Counted from the first letter of the stretch, positions 1-8,872 are shown. The stretch is DNA of 64,000 nt from an uncultured Bacilli bacterium (GCA_934090935.1 CAKOKD010000002.1:140287-204286), one strand, 5' to 3'. Numbers and translations: made by a program. Notes: a model not told the origin generated them from the sequence alone.

Positions 1-618
1 AATCTTAGAACATATTTAAATGAGAATAAATATTTAGACTTAAATGATGCTTATAAAACTCTTATGACCATAGATGTTAATGAAAAATATTTTTATAGCA
101 GTGATATAGATGGATTTTATAACCGTGAACATAACTTCATTGAGCTTCGAAAAAATGATTTATCAAGTCCTAAAGTGGGTGTTTTGACTCATGAATATAT
201 GCATTCTCTTGGCCATTTTGGAAATAAAACTTTAAATGAGGGAATGACTTCTATTTTAGCAAGAGATTGCTTAGGTGGAAAGGAATACGCGGATGGTTAT
301 AGAGAAGCAAGATTTGTAACTCTTGTCGTTATTTCTATAATAGGTAAGGATAAAGTTTTAGAAGCATACACCAAAAAGAGTGATGATCTTTTAGAATACT
401 ATTTAAGTCTTTATCTTAAAGATGACTTTGAAGTTGAAAAAATGTATGAATTGTTTGAAGAATTCGCATGTGGTAGGATTTCTAGCCTTGAATTAACTCA
501 AGAGATAAAAATGATGCTTAAGGATGAATATAAAGGCAATATTAATAGTAGCTATAATATATATGAAAAAGTATATGATTATGAAAATAAAGAAAATGTT
601 TATGTTAAGAGATACTGA
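1..618 (+). CDS. HExxH metallopeptidase-like protein, 5' end outside the window
   Basis: The reading frame is open from base 1 and stops with TGA at 616-618. An internal ATG lies at 64, but the frame runs through it without a stop, so the true start is probably upstream of the window. About 22 codons after that ATG-numbered start region there is no signal peptide to see. The visible part contains H-E-Y-M-H (residues 43-47 counted from the ATG at 64) followed by N-E-G at 58-60. This is the layout of gluzincin zinc peptidases, with HExxH plus a downstream glutamate as third ligand. The rest is hydrophilic and helical and matches no family I can name. A substrate cannot be inferred. A hairpin terminator lies about 120 bp downstream. 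Confidence 0.6.
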   Translation, partial: NLRTYLNENKYLDLNDAYKTLMTIDVNEKYFYSSDIDGFYNREHNFIELRKNDLSSPKVGVLTHEYMHSLGHFGNKTLNEGMTSILARDCLGGKEYADGYREARFVTLVVISIIGKDKVLEAYTKKSDDLLEYYLSLYLKDDFEVEKMYELFEEFACGRISSLELTQEIKMMLKDEYKGNINSSYNIYEKVYDYENKENVYVKRY

Positions 619-741
619 AAAAAGTAATTATATATGAAAAACCATTAGAGATGAATATAAAATGGCATTGATCAAGTAAAAGAATTTGATATATATCAAA
701 ACAATACGAATTTTCATTTTTTAAACTAAAGAAATAAATTG

Positions 742-762
742 ATTGCCAATGGCAATTTTTTT
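742..762 (+). terminator. Rho-independent terminator
   Basis: ATTGCC, loop AAT, GGCAAT, followed by a run of T. It ends transcription of the truncated metallopeptidase-like gene before the pilin-like gene's own promoter. Confidence 0.75.
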
Positions 763-774
763 ATGAATTTATTC

Positions 775-803
775 TTGAAAAACCGAAACTATTACTCTAT
801 AAT
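775..803 (+). promoter_or_regulatory. Sigma-A promoter for the pilin-like/cadherin-like gene
   Basis: TTGAAA at 775-780, a 17-bp spacer, and a perfect TATAAT at 798-803. It lies 26 bp upstream of the GTG start of the next gene. Confidence 0.8.
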
Positions 804-829
804 TAAATATAGAATACGAGGGTGATAAA

Positions 830-2521
830 GTGAAAAAGAAAGATGGTTTTACATTAGTTGAGCTGCTTGCGGTTATTGTTGTTCTAGCGCTTATTATGGT
901 TATTGTATTACCAAACGTTTTAAATTCAATTAGTTCTGCAAGAAAGGAGTCTTTTTACTTATATGCTCAAAACCTACAAGGTAAAGCGACTGCCAAGTAT
1001 ACTCAAGATTTAGATTTAAATAAAGAGAATACTGATTGTGCTGTTTATGATATATCTAAAGATCTAAATATAGGTAATACTGGTAAGTATGAAGGCTGGG
1101 TTAAAGTTAATAGAGTTGCAGTATCGAGTGGAAACTTGGTTGCAACAGCTAAAATCAGTAATGCTAAATTAAGCGACGTTTATTACTGCGTTACATCAAG
1201 CGGTAGTTGTACACCTAACGAGACTTATTCGTTTGATGAAGGTAAAACAGAAGTAAACATCAGTAAAACAATTGGAGAAAATGATAAATTATGTTATAAC
1301 TACAAATACGCTGATGCTAATAATGTTTTAAGAACAAGTGATACAGTATGTGTAAATGGTCGAGATAGTGGTACGAATGATACCTATAAATATGATGTTT
1401 ATATCACTTTAAAGGACGATAACTATAAAGTTGAAAATGTATTATTTAATAAAGATATGCCAATGGATAAATTTTATGATGAAATGGTATCAAAAGGGGA
1501 TTTAAGCATAAATGGTCCAACATGTGACGGAACCGCAGGATCTATAAAAGGAACTACTACTACTAAAACAACACATGTAACAACAACAACTGATGCTAGT
1601 GTGTCAACTAGTAAAGTTTCAACTACAACTACAAAGGATGCTTATACAACAAATGTTACTACAACAACAACTGAGATTAAAACAATTGAAGCAGATAAAA
1701 CAACTACAACAACAAGACAAACGTATGTTATTCCATCAACTACAGTTGCTCCAGAGAAAACATATTTGCTTTTAAACTCATTAAGTGTCGCCGGTTATAA
1801 TATTAACTTTAGTCCACTTACATTTAGTTATGATTTAACTGTTGCAAATCAAGTTACAAGTATTTCTGTATCAGCAACTTCATCTGATCCATCTACAAAC
1901 GTTACAGTTATCGGTTCTGATGGTTTAACAGTTGGTTCTAATATAGTTAGAATTAATCTATCAAACCCAAATACAAATGATGAAGCAAATTATTATATTC
2001 AAGTAAGAAGAATGGACGAAGCTGGAAAAATCGTTGAAGTAACTCGTACTAATGATGCACCGATTTATAATCGTGAAGAAGGTCTACCTGATCCAACACT
2101 TCCATCAAGCGATGCAACACTTCAAAGTTTAAATGTATCAGGTTATATGCTTGATTTCGATAAAAACAAATACGATTATGAACTTACTATAATTGATACT
2201 GATAAATTGCCAATAACATATCAAACTTCATCAAGCAAAGCTCGATCATATATTGAAGGAAACGAAACTTTGAAAGATGGAGATAAAATTGGAATATATG
2301 TAACAAGTGAAAATGGTTACTATAAAAAAGTATATACGATTACAGTTCATTTCAAGAAAGAGGTTAGTATAATGAGCAACTTCTTGAAATTTTTAATAGC
2401 AGGTCTTGGTGTTTTACTCGTTTCACTTTTAGTAATAATAAGTGCGAATAAAAGAGCAAAGAGAAGAGTAAAAAACAAAGACAATATAGTTGATAATTCA
2501 CAAATTGATGAAAATAAATAA
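830..2521 (+). CDS. Pilin-like surface protein with Thr-rich linker, two cadherin-like domains and C-terminal membrane anchor
   Basis: The start is GTG behind a GAGGGTGAT ribosome site. Residues 1-33 are a textbook type IV prepilin leader: a short Lys-rich leader, G6, then F-T-L-V-E-L-L and a hydrophobic helix. This predicts cleavage by a prepilin peptidase after G6. Residues 34-240 are an ordinary pseudopilin-like ectodomain with Cys pairs. Residues 240-303 are a low-complexity Thr linker. Two segments, about 312-400 and 427-507, fit the cadherin-like beta-sandwich family (pattern L-x-x-L-x-V-x-G-Y followed by V-x-V-x-A and Y-x-I-x-V). A second membrane helix (about 517-538) is followed by a basic tail. 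A pilin-type N-terminal anchor together with a C-terminal anchor is unusual. No pilus assembly genes are in the window, so a role as an adhesin or envelope protein is inference. Confidence 0.8.
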   Translation: MKKKDGFTLVELLAVIVVLALIMVIVLPNVLNSISSARKESFYLYAQNLQGKATAKYTQDLDLNKENTDCAVYDISKDLNIGNTGKYEGWVKVNRVAVSSGNLVATAKISNAKLSDVYYCVTSSGSCTPNETYSFDEGKTEVNISKTIGENDKLCYNYKYADANNVLRTSDTVCVNGRDSGTNDTYKYDVYITLKDDNYKVENVLFNKDMPMDKFYDEMVSKGDLSINGPTCDGTAGSIKGTTTTKTTHVTTTTDASVSTSKVSTTTTKDAYTTNVTTTTTEIKTIEADKTTTTTRQTYVIPSTTVAPEKTYLLLNSLSVAGYNINFSPLTFSYDLTVANQVTSISVSATSSDPSTNVTVIGSDGLTVGSNIVRINLSNPNTNDEANYYIQVRRMDEAGKIVEVTRTNDAPIYNREEGLPDPTLPSSDATLQSLNVSGYMLDFDKNKYDYELTIIDTDKLPITYQTSSSKARSYIEGNETLKDGDKIGIYVTSENGYYKKVYTITVHFKKEVSIMSNFLKFLIAGLGVLLVSLLVIISANKRAKRRVKNKDNIVDNSQIDENK

Positions 2522-2527
2522 AAAGTA

Positions 2528-2556
2528 TTGACTAAGAATTTAATAAAATATATAAT
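2528..2556 (+). promoter_or_regulatory. Sigma-A promoter for the second pilin-like gene
   Basis: TTGACT at 2528-2533, a 17-bp spacer, and TATAAT at 2551-2556. It stands in the 63-bp gap after the stop of the preceding pilin-like gene, so the two genes can be transcribed separately. Confidence 0.8.
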
Positions 2557-2584
2557 TAATTTAGGATAGGAAGAGGATTTATTT

Positions 2585-3103
2585 ATGAAAAAGAAAAATG
2601 GTTTTACGTTAGTTGAATTGCTTGCAGTTATAGTTGTACTTGCAATAATTATGGTTATTGCTATACCTGCAGTATTAGAGACAATGGCTAGTGCAAGAAG
2701 AAGTTCATTCGCGCTTTACATTGGAAAAATAGTTAAAGACACAAGAACTCAATATACATATGATGCAAACGGAGGAGCTATTGCTGGTTCTGGTAGATAT
2801 GTATATAACATTGAAAAAGATTTAGGATATGAATCAGTTGGAGACTACAAAGGATATGTAGTTGTAAATGCTGAGGACGTTGATAAACCACATTTCATTG
2901 TTTATCTTTGGGATTCAAACTATATGACATTAAGTTGGGATGTAACAGATCAAAAAATGCCTGAGGCAAGCGATAAAACAGCTATACAATCATTAGATAA
3001 AACTCAAGTTGCTAATTTAAATGAGTATGTAGCTTGTAAAGCTGGCGGAAGTGGAACAGTTGATAATTGTTATAATCGTCAAGGATATAAGATTGTTGAA
3101 TAA
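2585..3103 (+). CDS. Type IV pilin-like (pseudopilin) protein
   Basis: A 172-residue protein with a short Lys-rich leader and the prepilin cleavage context G6|F-T-L-V-E. The hydrophobic N-terminal helix (residues 7-30) is almost identical to that of the upstream gene. The ectodomain is small, with two Cys near the C terminus (about 151 and 162) in the position of a pilin D-loop disulfide; that reading is inference. It has its own strong promoter and a strong terminator overlapping the stop codon. The start ATG follows an AAGAGGA ribosome site. It probably belongs to a type IV pilus or pseudopilus-like system whose assembly ATPase, platform protein and prepilin peptidase are elsewhere in the genome. 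Confidence 0.82.
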   Translation: MKKKNGFTLVELLAVIVVLAIIMVIAIPAVLETMASARRSSFALYIGKIVKDTRTQYTYDANGGAIAGSGRYVYNIEKDLGYESVGDYKGYVVVNAEDVDKPHFIVYLWDSNYMTLSWDVTDQKMPEASDKTAIQSLDKTQVANLNEYVACKAGGSGTVDNCYNRQGYKIVE

Positions 3104-3126
3104 GATGCTTGGGCATCTTTTTTTTT
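3102..3126 (+). terminator. Rho-independent terminator
   Basis: AAGATGC, loop TTGG, GCATCTT, and a long T run. It overlaps the stop codon of the pilin-like gene. Confidence 0.85.
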
Positions 3127-3162
3127 GTCAAAAGCCGTGTTATAATTTTTATGGTGGTAAAA

Positions 3163-4053
3163 ATGTTAATAATCGGAAGTCATGTTTCATTTAATAATAC
3201 AAGTCAATTGCTTGGAAGTGTAGAAGCAGCTATTGCAAATAATGCAAACGCTTTTATGTTCTATACAGGAGCGCCTCAAAACACTCAAAGAGGAGCCTTG
3301 AATGACTTGGTAACATATGAAGCATTAAAAAAAATGAAAGAAAATAATTTATCTTTAGATAATGTTGTTTGTCATGCTCCATATATCGTTAATCTAGCTA
3401 ACAATATAGATCCTGAAAAGTATGAATTCACAAAGAACTTTTTAAGACAAGAATTGGATAGATGTGAGCAACTTGGAGTGAAAAAAATCGTACTTCATCC
3501 AGGAAGTGCAACAAAGCTTGATCGAGAAACTGCTCTAAACAATATAGTTAAGGGGTTAAACGCTATTTTACACGAAGATGATAACATAGTTATTTTACTT
3601 GAAACGATGGCTGGTAAAGGAACTGAGTTAGGTTGTTCTATGGAAGAAATAAAGTATATTCTTGAAGGTGTTATTCTTAAAGACAAAGTAGGCGTATGCT
3701 TGGATACTTGCCATTTAAGTGACTCAGGTGTTGATATATCTAAATTTGACGAATATCTAGATTTATTTGATGAAAATATTGGCATCGAAAAAATCGGTTG
3801 TGTTCATTTAAATGATTCTAAAAATCCAATTGGTGCTAGAAAGGATAGACACGAAAACATCGGCTTTGGAACAATTGGTTTTGAAACTCTTATAAATGTT
3901 GCATATAATCCTCGCTTAGAAAATGTACCAAAAATATTAGAAACTCCATTTGTGGATCGCGAGTATTGTCCATACAAAATAGAGATTCAAGAGATAAAAG
4001 ATAAAAAAATGAACAATAATCTATATGAAGATGTTGTATCCATGTATAAATAA
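3163..4053 (+). CDS. nfo: Deoxyribonuclease IV (AP endonuclease)
   Basis: Zn-dependent AP endonuclease of base-excision repair that cuts 5' to abasic sites in DNA. The N terminus reads L-I-I-G-S-H-V-S, then a segment ending F-Y-T-G-A-P-Q-N-T, both hallmarks of the family. Metal-binding residues are visible in V-L-H-P-G-S, L-L-E-T-M-A-G-K-G, C-L-D-T-C-H and V-H-L-N-D-S-K, with H-E-N-I-G-F-G-T-I near the end. Length is 296 residues, normal for the family. I start at the ATG at 3163 because GGTGG lies just upstream and family members begin at this point; a longer in-frame extension to 3109 would run into the preceding terminator. Nine bases separate it from the rnfC-like gene, suggesting cotranscription. 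Confidence 0.95.
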   Translation: MLIIGSHVSFNNTSQLLGSVEAAIANNANAFMFYTGAPQNTQRGALNDLVTYEALKKMKENNLSLDNVVCHAPYIVNLANNIDPEKYEFTKNFLRQELDRCEQLGVKKIVLHPGSATKLDRETALNNIVKGLNAILHEDDNIVILLETMAGKGTELGCSMEEIKYILEGVILKDKVGVCLDTCHLSDSGVDISKFDEYLDLFDENIGIEKIGCVHLNDSKNPIGARKDRHENIGFGTIGFETLINVAYNPRLENVPKILETPFVDREYCPYKIEIQEIKDKKMNNNLYEDVVSMYK

Positions 4054-4062
4054 GAGGATATT

Positions 4063-5205
4063 ATGAATAGAATCCATGCAAATAAAACAAAGTTACCTTT
4101 GGAGTATTATTTAAATCCTGATTTTGTTTACATAAACATTCCAGATTCAAAAGAACAAGAAATAACACCAAGGAAAGTATTAAGAAATGAGTGTTTATTT
4201 GAACACAATGGTAGATCATATTATAGTCCAATAAGTGGTGTGATTACTGGTATTTCCGATAATGAAAGAATATACAATAGACCTGTCAAAGCTATAGTGA
4301 TAGCGAATGATTTTGAAGAAAATGTAAGCGTTAAAAAAAGTGCTTTAAAATATATTAATAAATATAGTAAAGATGAATGTATTTCCCTTATAAAGAAATA
4401 TTTGCCTGCTATTCAAATAAATTCTGATGCAAAAACTTTATTAATAAATGGTTTTGATAAAGAATGGACAGAAGAAACCGCTTCTTTCATCATCAATAAC
4501 GAAAGTGATAAAATACTTGAAACTCTTGATGCTCTTATGACTATCTTCAGCATTGATAATTGTATTATTGCTATAAACAGTAAAAATACTGATAATGTTA
4601 TAAATATTACAAGCAATATAGGAACATATCCAAATATTCATCTTAAAATGTTACCAGATATATATCCAATTGGTTTTAAAAACATTTTAATCAAAAATTC
4701 TTTAAGTAAAAAAGAAATCCAAAATGGTATCTTTTATTTAAATGTTGAAGATGTTTTAAATCTATACAAAGTATTAAAAAAACATCAACCTGTTGATGAA
4801 AAGTACGTTACAATTGGAGGCAACTGTATAGAATCTCCTATGGTAGTTTATACTAAAATCGGAGTAAAAATCGCGGATCTAATAAAGGATAAATGCACTA
4901 TTACAAATGATAAATATTATGTTATATTGAATGGATTAATCTCTGGTATCACGATTGATTCATTAAATTCAATAGTAACGATGGATACAAGAAGTATCTT
5001 TTTAAACACAATCGATAACGAAAGTGAAAAAGAATGCATCAACTGTGGATTATGCACTATTAAATGTCCAGTGCATCTAAATCCTAAATACATTAAGGAG
5101 CATAAAAAAGCGGATAGAGATAGATGTATTAATTGTGGGCTATGCTCATATATATGTCCAAGTAAAATCAATTTTAAGGAGTGTTTGAGAAGAGATGAGA
5201 AATAA
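4063..5205 (+). CDS. RnfC-like iron-sulfur protein without the NADH-binding loop
   Basis: Related to RnfC, the NADH-dehydrogenase-like subunit of the Rnf Na+/H+-translocating complex. Two C-x-x-C-x-x-C-x-x-x-C-P ferredoxin motifs stand at about residues 325-336 and 355-366, as in RnfC. The N-terminal part (S-P-I-S-G-V-I-T-G-I near residue 55) matches the RnfC sandwich-hybrid domain. The canonical glycine-rich GLGGAGFPT nucleotide loop is absent: the region before L-L-I-N-G (about 128-132) is shortened, and the usual N-G-A-E-C-E-P-Y reads N-G-F-D-K-E-W. Length is 380 residues against about 440 in typical RnfC. The stop overlaps the start of the rnfD-like gene by 11 bp, so they are translationally linked. 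No rnfA, B, E or G is present nearby. The protein probably moves electrons through its clusters but may not oxidise NADH. Confidence 0.75.
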   Translation: MNRIHANKTKLPLEYYLNPDFVYINIPDSKEQEITPRKVLRNECLFEHNGRSYYSPISGVITGISDNERIYNRPVKAIVIANDFEENVSVKKSALKYINKYSKDECISLIKKYLPAIQINSDAKTLLINGFDKEWTEETASFIINNESDKILETLDALMTIFSIDNCIIAINSKNTDNVINITSNIGTYPNIHLKMLPDIYPIGFKNILIKNSLSKKEIQNGIFYLNVEDVLNLYKVLKKHQPVDEKYVTIGGNCIESPMVVYTKIGVKIADLIKDKCTITNDKYYVILNGLISGITIDSLNSIVTMDTRSIFLNTIDNESEKECINCGLCTIKCPVHLNPKYIKEHKKADRDRCINCGLCSYICPSKINFKECLRRDEK

Positions 5206-6088
5206 TATCTATATCAGAAGCAATCGTTCAATTAAAACGATAAGCATTACCAAAATATGTTTTTTAATTCCTCTTGTGATTTACGGATTATACAAAAATG
5301 GCATATACCTTTATAAAGAACATTTAATATCCTTTATTGAAATATTTAGACCTCTTATTTATTCTCTTATTGGTGCGATAATTGGAGTTCTTGTCAATAT
5401 ATTTTATGAAAAAGTAGTAAAAAAGCATGACAATGATATTGTATCAGCTATATTTTCTTCATTTCATGTTGAATATGGTATAATTATCGGTCTACTAGTG
5501 CCTTTAAACACTAATGTTATTCTATATACGATTGTCGTTATAACCATGTTTATTTTATCAAAATTTTTAAACAATCGTGTGAATGTGATGTGTGCATCAT
5601 TAATAGTAATATATTTATTAAGTCAAATATTTTTTGATTTTACATTTTTAAATGTTCATGAAGCTAGTAAAACTTTTGAATATGAATTTATGGATTACTT
5701 GATTGGGAAATATCCAGGCGGAGTTGGAAGCACACATGTTATTTTAATCCTTTTAGGTACGTTTGGCCTTTATATGACAAATAATATTAAAGCTTCCATC
5801 AGTTTAAGCAGTTTAGTTATTTTATTTTTCCTGTTTGGAATATATAGTTTAATCACCAGCAGTGATTTTTCCTCTTTGATATTTTCAAGCAATATACCGA
5901 TGATCATGTGTTATGTTCAAACTGATACCAAAACAAGCTCATACACTAAAAAAGGAATGATTACCTTTGGTGTTTTAACTGGAATCCTTACGTTTGCTTT
6001 AACATTCATAGCTCCAATTTATGCCCCATTAATAAGTGTACTTTTGATAAGTATACTTAACAATTTAATTGATAGATTAGTAAATTGA
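5195..6088 (+). CDS. RnfD/NqrB-like membrane protein
   Basis: A 297-residue polytopic membrane protein with about eight hydrophobic segments. The order with an RnfC-like partner upstream, and the motif G-x-x-P-G-G-V-G-S-T-H-V-I-L near residue 170, match the RnfD/NqrB family loop usually written G-x-x-P-G-S-I-G-E-T-S. In bona fide RnfD an S-G-A-T motif carries covalent FMN. Here the corresponding stretch reads A-S-K-T at about residues 155-158, so flavinylation is uncertain. The ribosome site AAGGAG lies inside the end of the rnfC-like gene. A two-subunit, redox-coupled membrane module is the best reading; the function in this organism is unknown. Confidence 0.65.
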   Translation: MRNNIYIRSNRSIKTISITKICFLIPLVIYGLYKNGIYLYKEHLISFIEIFRPLIYSLIGAIIGVLVNIFYEKVVKKHDNDIVSAIFSSFHVEYGIIIGLLVPLNTNVILYTIVVITMFILSKFLNNRVNVMCASLIVIYLLSQIFFDFTFLNVHEASKTFEYEFMDYLIGKYPGGVGSTHVILILLGTFGLYMTNNIKASISLSSLVILFFLFGIYSLITSSDFSSLIFSSNIPMIMCYVQTDTKTSSYTKKGMITFGVLTGILTFALTFIAPIYAPLISVLLISILNNLIDRLVN

Positions 6089-6089
6089 T

Positions 6090-6118
6090 TTGCAAGATTA
6101 TAAAAATAATTGTATAAT
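6090..6118 (+). promoter_or_regulatory. Sigma-A promoter for the zinc-ribbon/TM2 gene
   Basis: TTGCAA at 6090-6095, a 17-bp spacer, and TATAAT at 6113-6118, immediately upstream of the ribosome site at about 6122. Confidence 0.75.
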
Positions 6119-6133
6119 TTAGAAGGTGATATT

Positions 6134-6535
6134 ATGGCAAATTTTTGTACCAATTGTGGTAATAAATTGAATTTAAATGACACAGTTTGTAGCAACTGTG
6201 GAAAAGAAATAAAGGATAGAGTAGTAAGAGAAGAAGTAAAAGCTGAAAAAGTTGAAGATAAAGAATTTACTGATGTAAAGAGTGAAAAACAAAACGTAAA
6301 TCTACAAGCGAAGAATAAAATTGTAGCTGGTCTTTTAGGAATCTTCTTAGGTGGTTTTGGAGTACATAACTTCTACCTAGGATATACAGGAAAGGCTGTT
6401 GCTCAATTGCTTATCACAGTTCTAAGCTGTTGTATGCTTTCTTTTGTTTCAAGTATTTGGGGCTTTATTGAAGGAATACTTATCCTTTCCGGAAATATTG
6501 ATACAGATGCAAACGGAAACAAACTTGTTGATTAG
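6134..6535 (+). CDS. Zinc-ribbon and TM2-domain membrane protein
   Basis: The N terminus carries a zinc ribbon, C-T-N-C-G-N followed by C-S-N-C-G-K. A charged linker of about 45 residues follows. The C-terminal half is a TM2 domain: two helices flanking a short turn, with the motif G-G-F-G-V-H-N-F-Y-L-G-Y typical of the family. I start at ATG 6134 because GAAGGTGAT precedes it and the zinc ribbon begins right after; an ATG at 6110 overlaps the promoter and has no ribosome site. The gene is monocistronic, between its own promoter and a strong hairpin. TM2 proteins are widespread and of unknown molecular role. Confidence 0.85.
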   Translation: MANFCTNCGNKLNLNDTVCSNCGKEIKDRVVREEVKAEKVEDKEFTDVKSEKQNVNLQAKNKIVAGLLGIFLGGFGVHNFYLGYTGKAVAQLLITVLSCCMLSFVSSIWGFIEGILILSGNIDTDANGNKLVD

Positions 6536-6551
6536 TAGACACTTGCTTAAC

Positions 6552-6590
6552 AAAAAAGAAACATAAAATTAAAGTATGTTTCTTTTTTAT
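6552..6590 (+). terminator. Rho-independent terminator
   Basis: Long stem AAAAAAGAAACATA against TATGTTTCTTTTTT with a loop of about nine bases, downstream of the TM2 gene. Confidence 0.8.
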
Positions 6591-6616
6591 GTTATACTTA
6601 TACTAAGGTGAGGATT

Positions 6617-7768
6617 GTGAAAAAAGCGCTTAGACATGTAAAAAACTCATTTAAAAATGTTGATATACCTCTTTTGGTAGTTACAACTGCCTTAATCGTC
6701 TTTGGGCTTATTATGGTCTTTAGTTCATCAAGTGTAACCAGTGTACTTAGTTATAAAAAAACACCTTATTTTTTCTTTGAAAAACAACTTATTACGGTGA
6801 TTGTTGGTTTATTAGCATCAATCATAGTAATCAATTTTGAAACCGAAAACTATAAAATCATATCTAGGCTTGGAATTCTTTTAATGATTGTACTCTTGAT
6901 CGCCCTTAAAACATATGGTACGGTTACCAATTCAGCGAGAAGTTGGTTTAAGATATTTGGCTTTTCCGTTCAACCTAGTGAATTTGCGAAGACATTTATT
7001 ATTCTTTATCTAGCGGTAAGATATTCAACTATAAAAAAATTTAATAATGTAACTGATGTGTTCTTGCCGATGATTCCCTGTATAATTGTGTTCTTTTTAG
7101 TAGCTTTAGAACCCGATTTAGGAACGGCGTGTTTAATCGCGATAATATGTATGTTTATCTTCTTTTCACTTCCGCTTTCAAAAAATAAAAATATGAGCAT
7201 TTTAAGAATTGCGACAATAATATGTGCGGTAGGGGGAATATGTTTCTTAAACTTTAATTCGGATATGCTTACATCAGCTCAAGCAAGCCGTTTCAATTTC
7301 AAAAATCCATGCTCTAGATACTTAGAAGAAACAGGTTATCAAGTATGTAATGGATATATCGCGATTCATAATGGAGGTTTATTTGGAGTTGGGCTCGGTA
7401 ATTCAACTCAAAAGTACTTATATTTGCCAGCAGCTCACACCGATTTTATATTTCCGATAATCGTTGAAGAATTAGGTCTTATCGGCGGGGCATGTGTTCT
7501 AGTCGCATATATATTTTTGCTCTTTAGAATTTTGGTCATCGCAAGAAATGCGACAAATCTTAGAAATTCAATTATTGCTTTTGGAACATTTGCTTATGTG
7601 CTTAGCCATATAGTGATCAACCTAGGAGGTTTGCTTGCGATAATTCCGCTTACTGGTGTTCCGCTTCCATTCCTTTCCTACGGAGGATCATTTATGCTTA
7701 ATTTAATGATTTTAATATCTTTAACTCAAAGAGTTAATATTGAAACTAAGAGAGCTAGAAAAATGTAG
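6617..7768 (+). CDS. ftsW: SEDS-family peptidoglycan polymerase, FtsW-type
   Basis: Polytopic membrane glycosyltransferase that polymerises lipid II at the septum with a partner class B PBP. About ten hydrophobic segments are visible. Family motifs are F-G-L-I-M-V-F-S-S-S in helix 1, N-S-A-R-S-W-F-K and Q-P-S-E-F-A-K, the H-T-D-F-I-F-P-I-I-x-E-E-L-G loop, and P-L-P-F-L-S-Y-G-G-S near the C terminus. His in the H-T-D-F motif favours FtsW over RodA, but the two are close and SpoVE-type function cannot be excluded. The start is GTG 6617, preceded by AAGGTGAGG; a GTG at 6608 lies inside that site. No PBP partner is adjacent. Confidence 0.88.
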   Translation: MKKALRHVKNSFKNVDIPLLVVTTALIVFGLIMVFSSSSVTSVLSYKKTPYFFFEKQLITVIVGLLASIIVINFETENYKIISRLGILLMIVLLIALKTYGTVTNSARSWFKIFGFSVQPSEFAKTFIILYLAVRYSTIKKFNNVTDVFLPMIPCIIVFFLVALEPDLGTACLIAIICMFIFFSLPLSKNKNMSILRIATIICAVGGICFLNFNSDMLTSAQASRFNFKNPCSRYLEETGYQVCNGYIAIHNGGLFGVGLGNSTQKYLYLPAAHTDFIFPIIVEELGLIGGACVLVAYIFLLFRILVIARNATNLRNSIIAFGTFAYVLSHIVINLGGLLAIIPLTGVPLPFLSYGGSFMLNLMILISLTQRVNIETKRARKM

Positions 7769-7783
7769 AAAGGAAGATGCGAA

Positions 7784-8872
7784 ATGAGTGCATTTAATAA
7801 TAGATTACATATCAAAGAAGAAAATGGGATAGTAACCAATATCGATGAGATAAAAGCTATCATAAGCGATTTTAAAGGGCATTTTAGTGATGAAGAATAT
7901 CGTTATGTTGATTCACTTATAACTTATCTTTCTACAAGTGAAATCAAAAATAGATTCGAACTGATAGATATATTAAATGATTATAAATATATAAACAAAC
8001 TCAACAGCAATGTTGAAGCCAGTGATTATTTAAGCACAGTCTTAGGACTTATGGTCGGTATAGTAAGCTTCAAAGAGGAAAACGATGAAACTTTTTACCT
8101 ATACTACTATAAATCAAAAAAGATGAAAGTTTTAGAGTGTATGCAAAAATATGATCTTGCAAATTATGTTAATACATATATGGATACATTTAAAGACACA
8201 TCCAAAATCATAAGTGGTTACATTGATTATTTGATGAATACTTTGAATTTTAATCCTATACCAAAAAAGGTGGAGTTAGAGGATTTAAATCTTAAAATGA
8301 GTTCTCAAATAAAAGAATTTGTAGAGAGAAAAAGAATAGACGAATATGAAATATTTATGGATTCTAAAAATCGTATCTTTATCGTGGCTGGAACTTCTAT
8401 TATAAGATATAATTCTAAAACAGATGAATTATACTATTTAAAAAGTGAAGATGTATTTCTAAATAAACTTAATGAAAATAATGTTAATTTTGATGATATT
8501 CATGTTCTTCTTCCTTTTGAAATAGATGTTGATAGATTAAATAAACTGGTTGACAATATGGATACATTAAGCAGCTTTGATAAAAGATATTTAGAGGCTG
8601 CAATGAAAACAATACTTATGAAAAATGAGCTTGTTGATAATGATGCGATGGATGTTTTAAATCGATATATTGAAACCCTTAATAAGAAAGTCCTTGATAA
8701 TACGTTTATATTAACAAAGATTGAAAAAGAATTTCTTCTTAGAGCAAATGCTGGAAATGAAGGTCAAAAATTAGAAAAGAAAAATAATGCAAGTGGAGGA
8801 TATATTATTGTGATGATGGAAATAGGCATAATTATTGCCTACATATTGCTTTATATATCACTTGTCAAATAG
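7784..8872 (+). CDS. Unknown protein with C-terminal membrane anchor
   Basis: A 362-residue, acidic, largely helical protein that I do not recognise. No signal peptide is visible. The last about 25 residues form one hydrophobic helix (residues 335-358) ending L-V-K, so it is probably a tail-anchored or type II-like protein with its bulk in the cytoplasm. The middle section (about 180-260) has alternating beta pattern with I-F-I-V-A-G-T. It follows the SEDS gene by 15 bp with ribosome site AAAGGAAG, so it is probably cotranscribed. That context hints at an envelope or division role, which is only inference. Confidence 0.7.
   Translation: MSAFNNRLHIKEENGIVTNIDEIKAIISDFKGHFSDEEYRYVDSLITYLSTSEIKNRFELIDILNDYKYINKLNSNVEASDYLSTVLGLMVGIVSFKEENDETFYLYYYKSKKMKVLECMQKYDLANYVNTYMDTFKDTSKIISGYIDYLMNTLNFNPIPKKVELEDLNLKMSSQIKEFVERKRIDEYEIFMDSKNRIFIVAGTSIIRYNSKTDELYYLKSEDVFLNKLNENNVNFDDIHVLLPFEIDVDRLNKLVDNMDTLSSFDKRYLEAAMKTILMKNELVDNDAMDVLNRYIETLNKKVLDNTFILTKIEKEFLLRANAGNEGQKLEKKNNASGGYIIVMMEIGIIIAYILLYISLVK

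Noticed and set aside
1593..1775. Gln/Leu-rich 60-codon frame inside the Thr-rich linker
   Set aside because: It is the shifted reading of the ACA/ACT repeats of the pilin-like gene and has no ribosome site.
830..3103. A type IV pilus operon
   Set aside because: Only two pilin-like proteins are present, each with its own promoter; no assembly ATPase, platform protein or prepilin peptidase is in the window.
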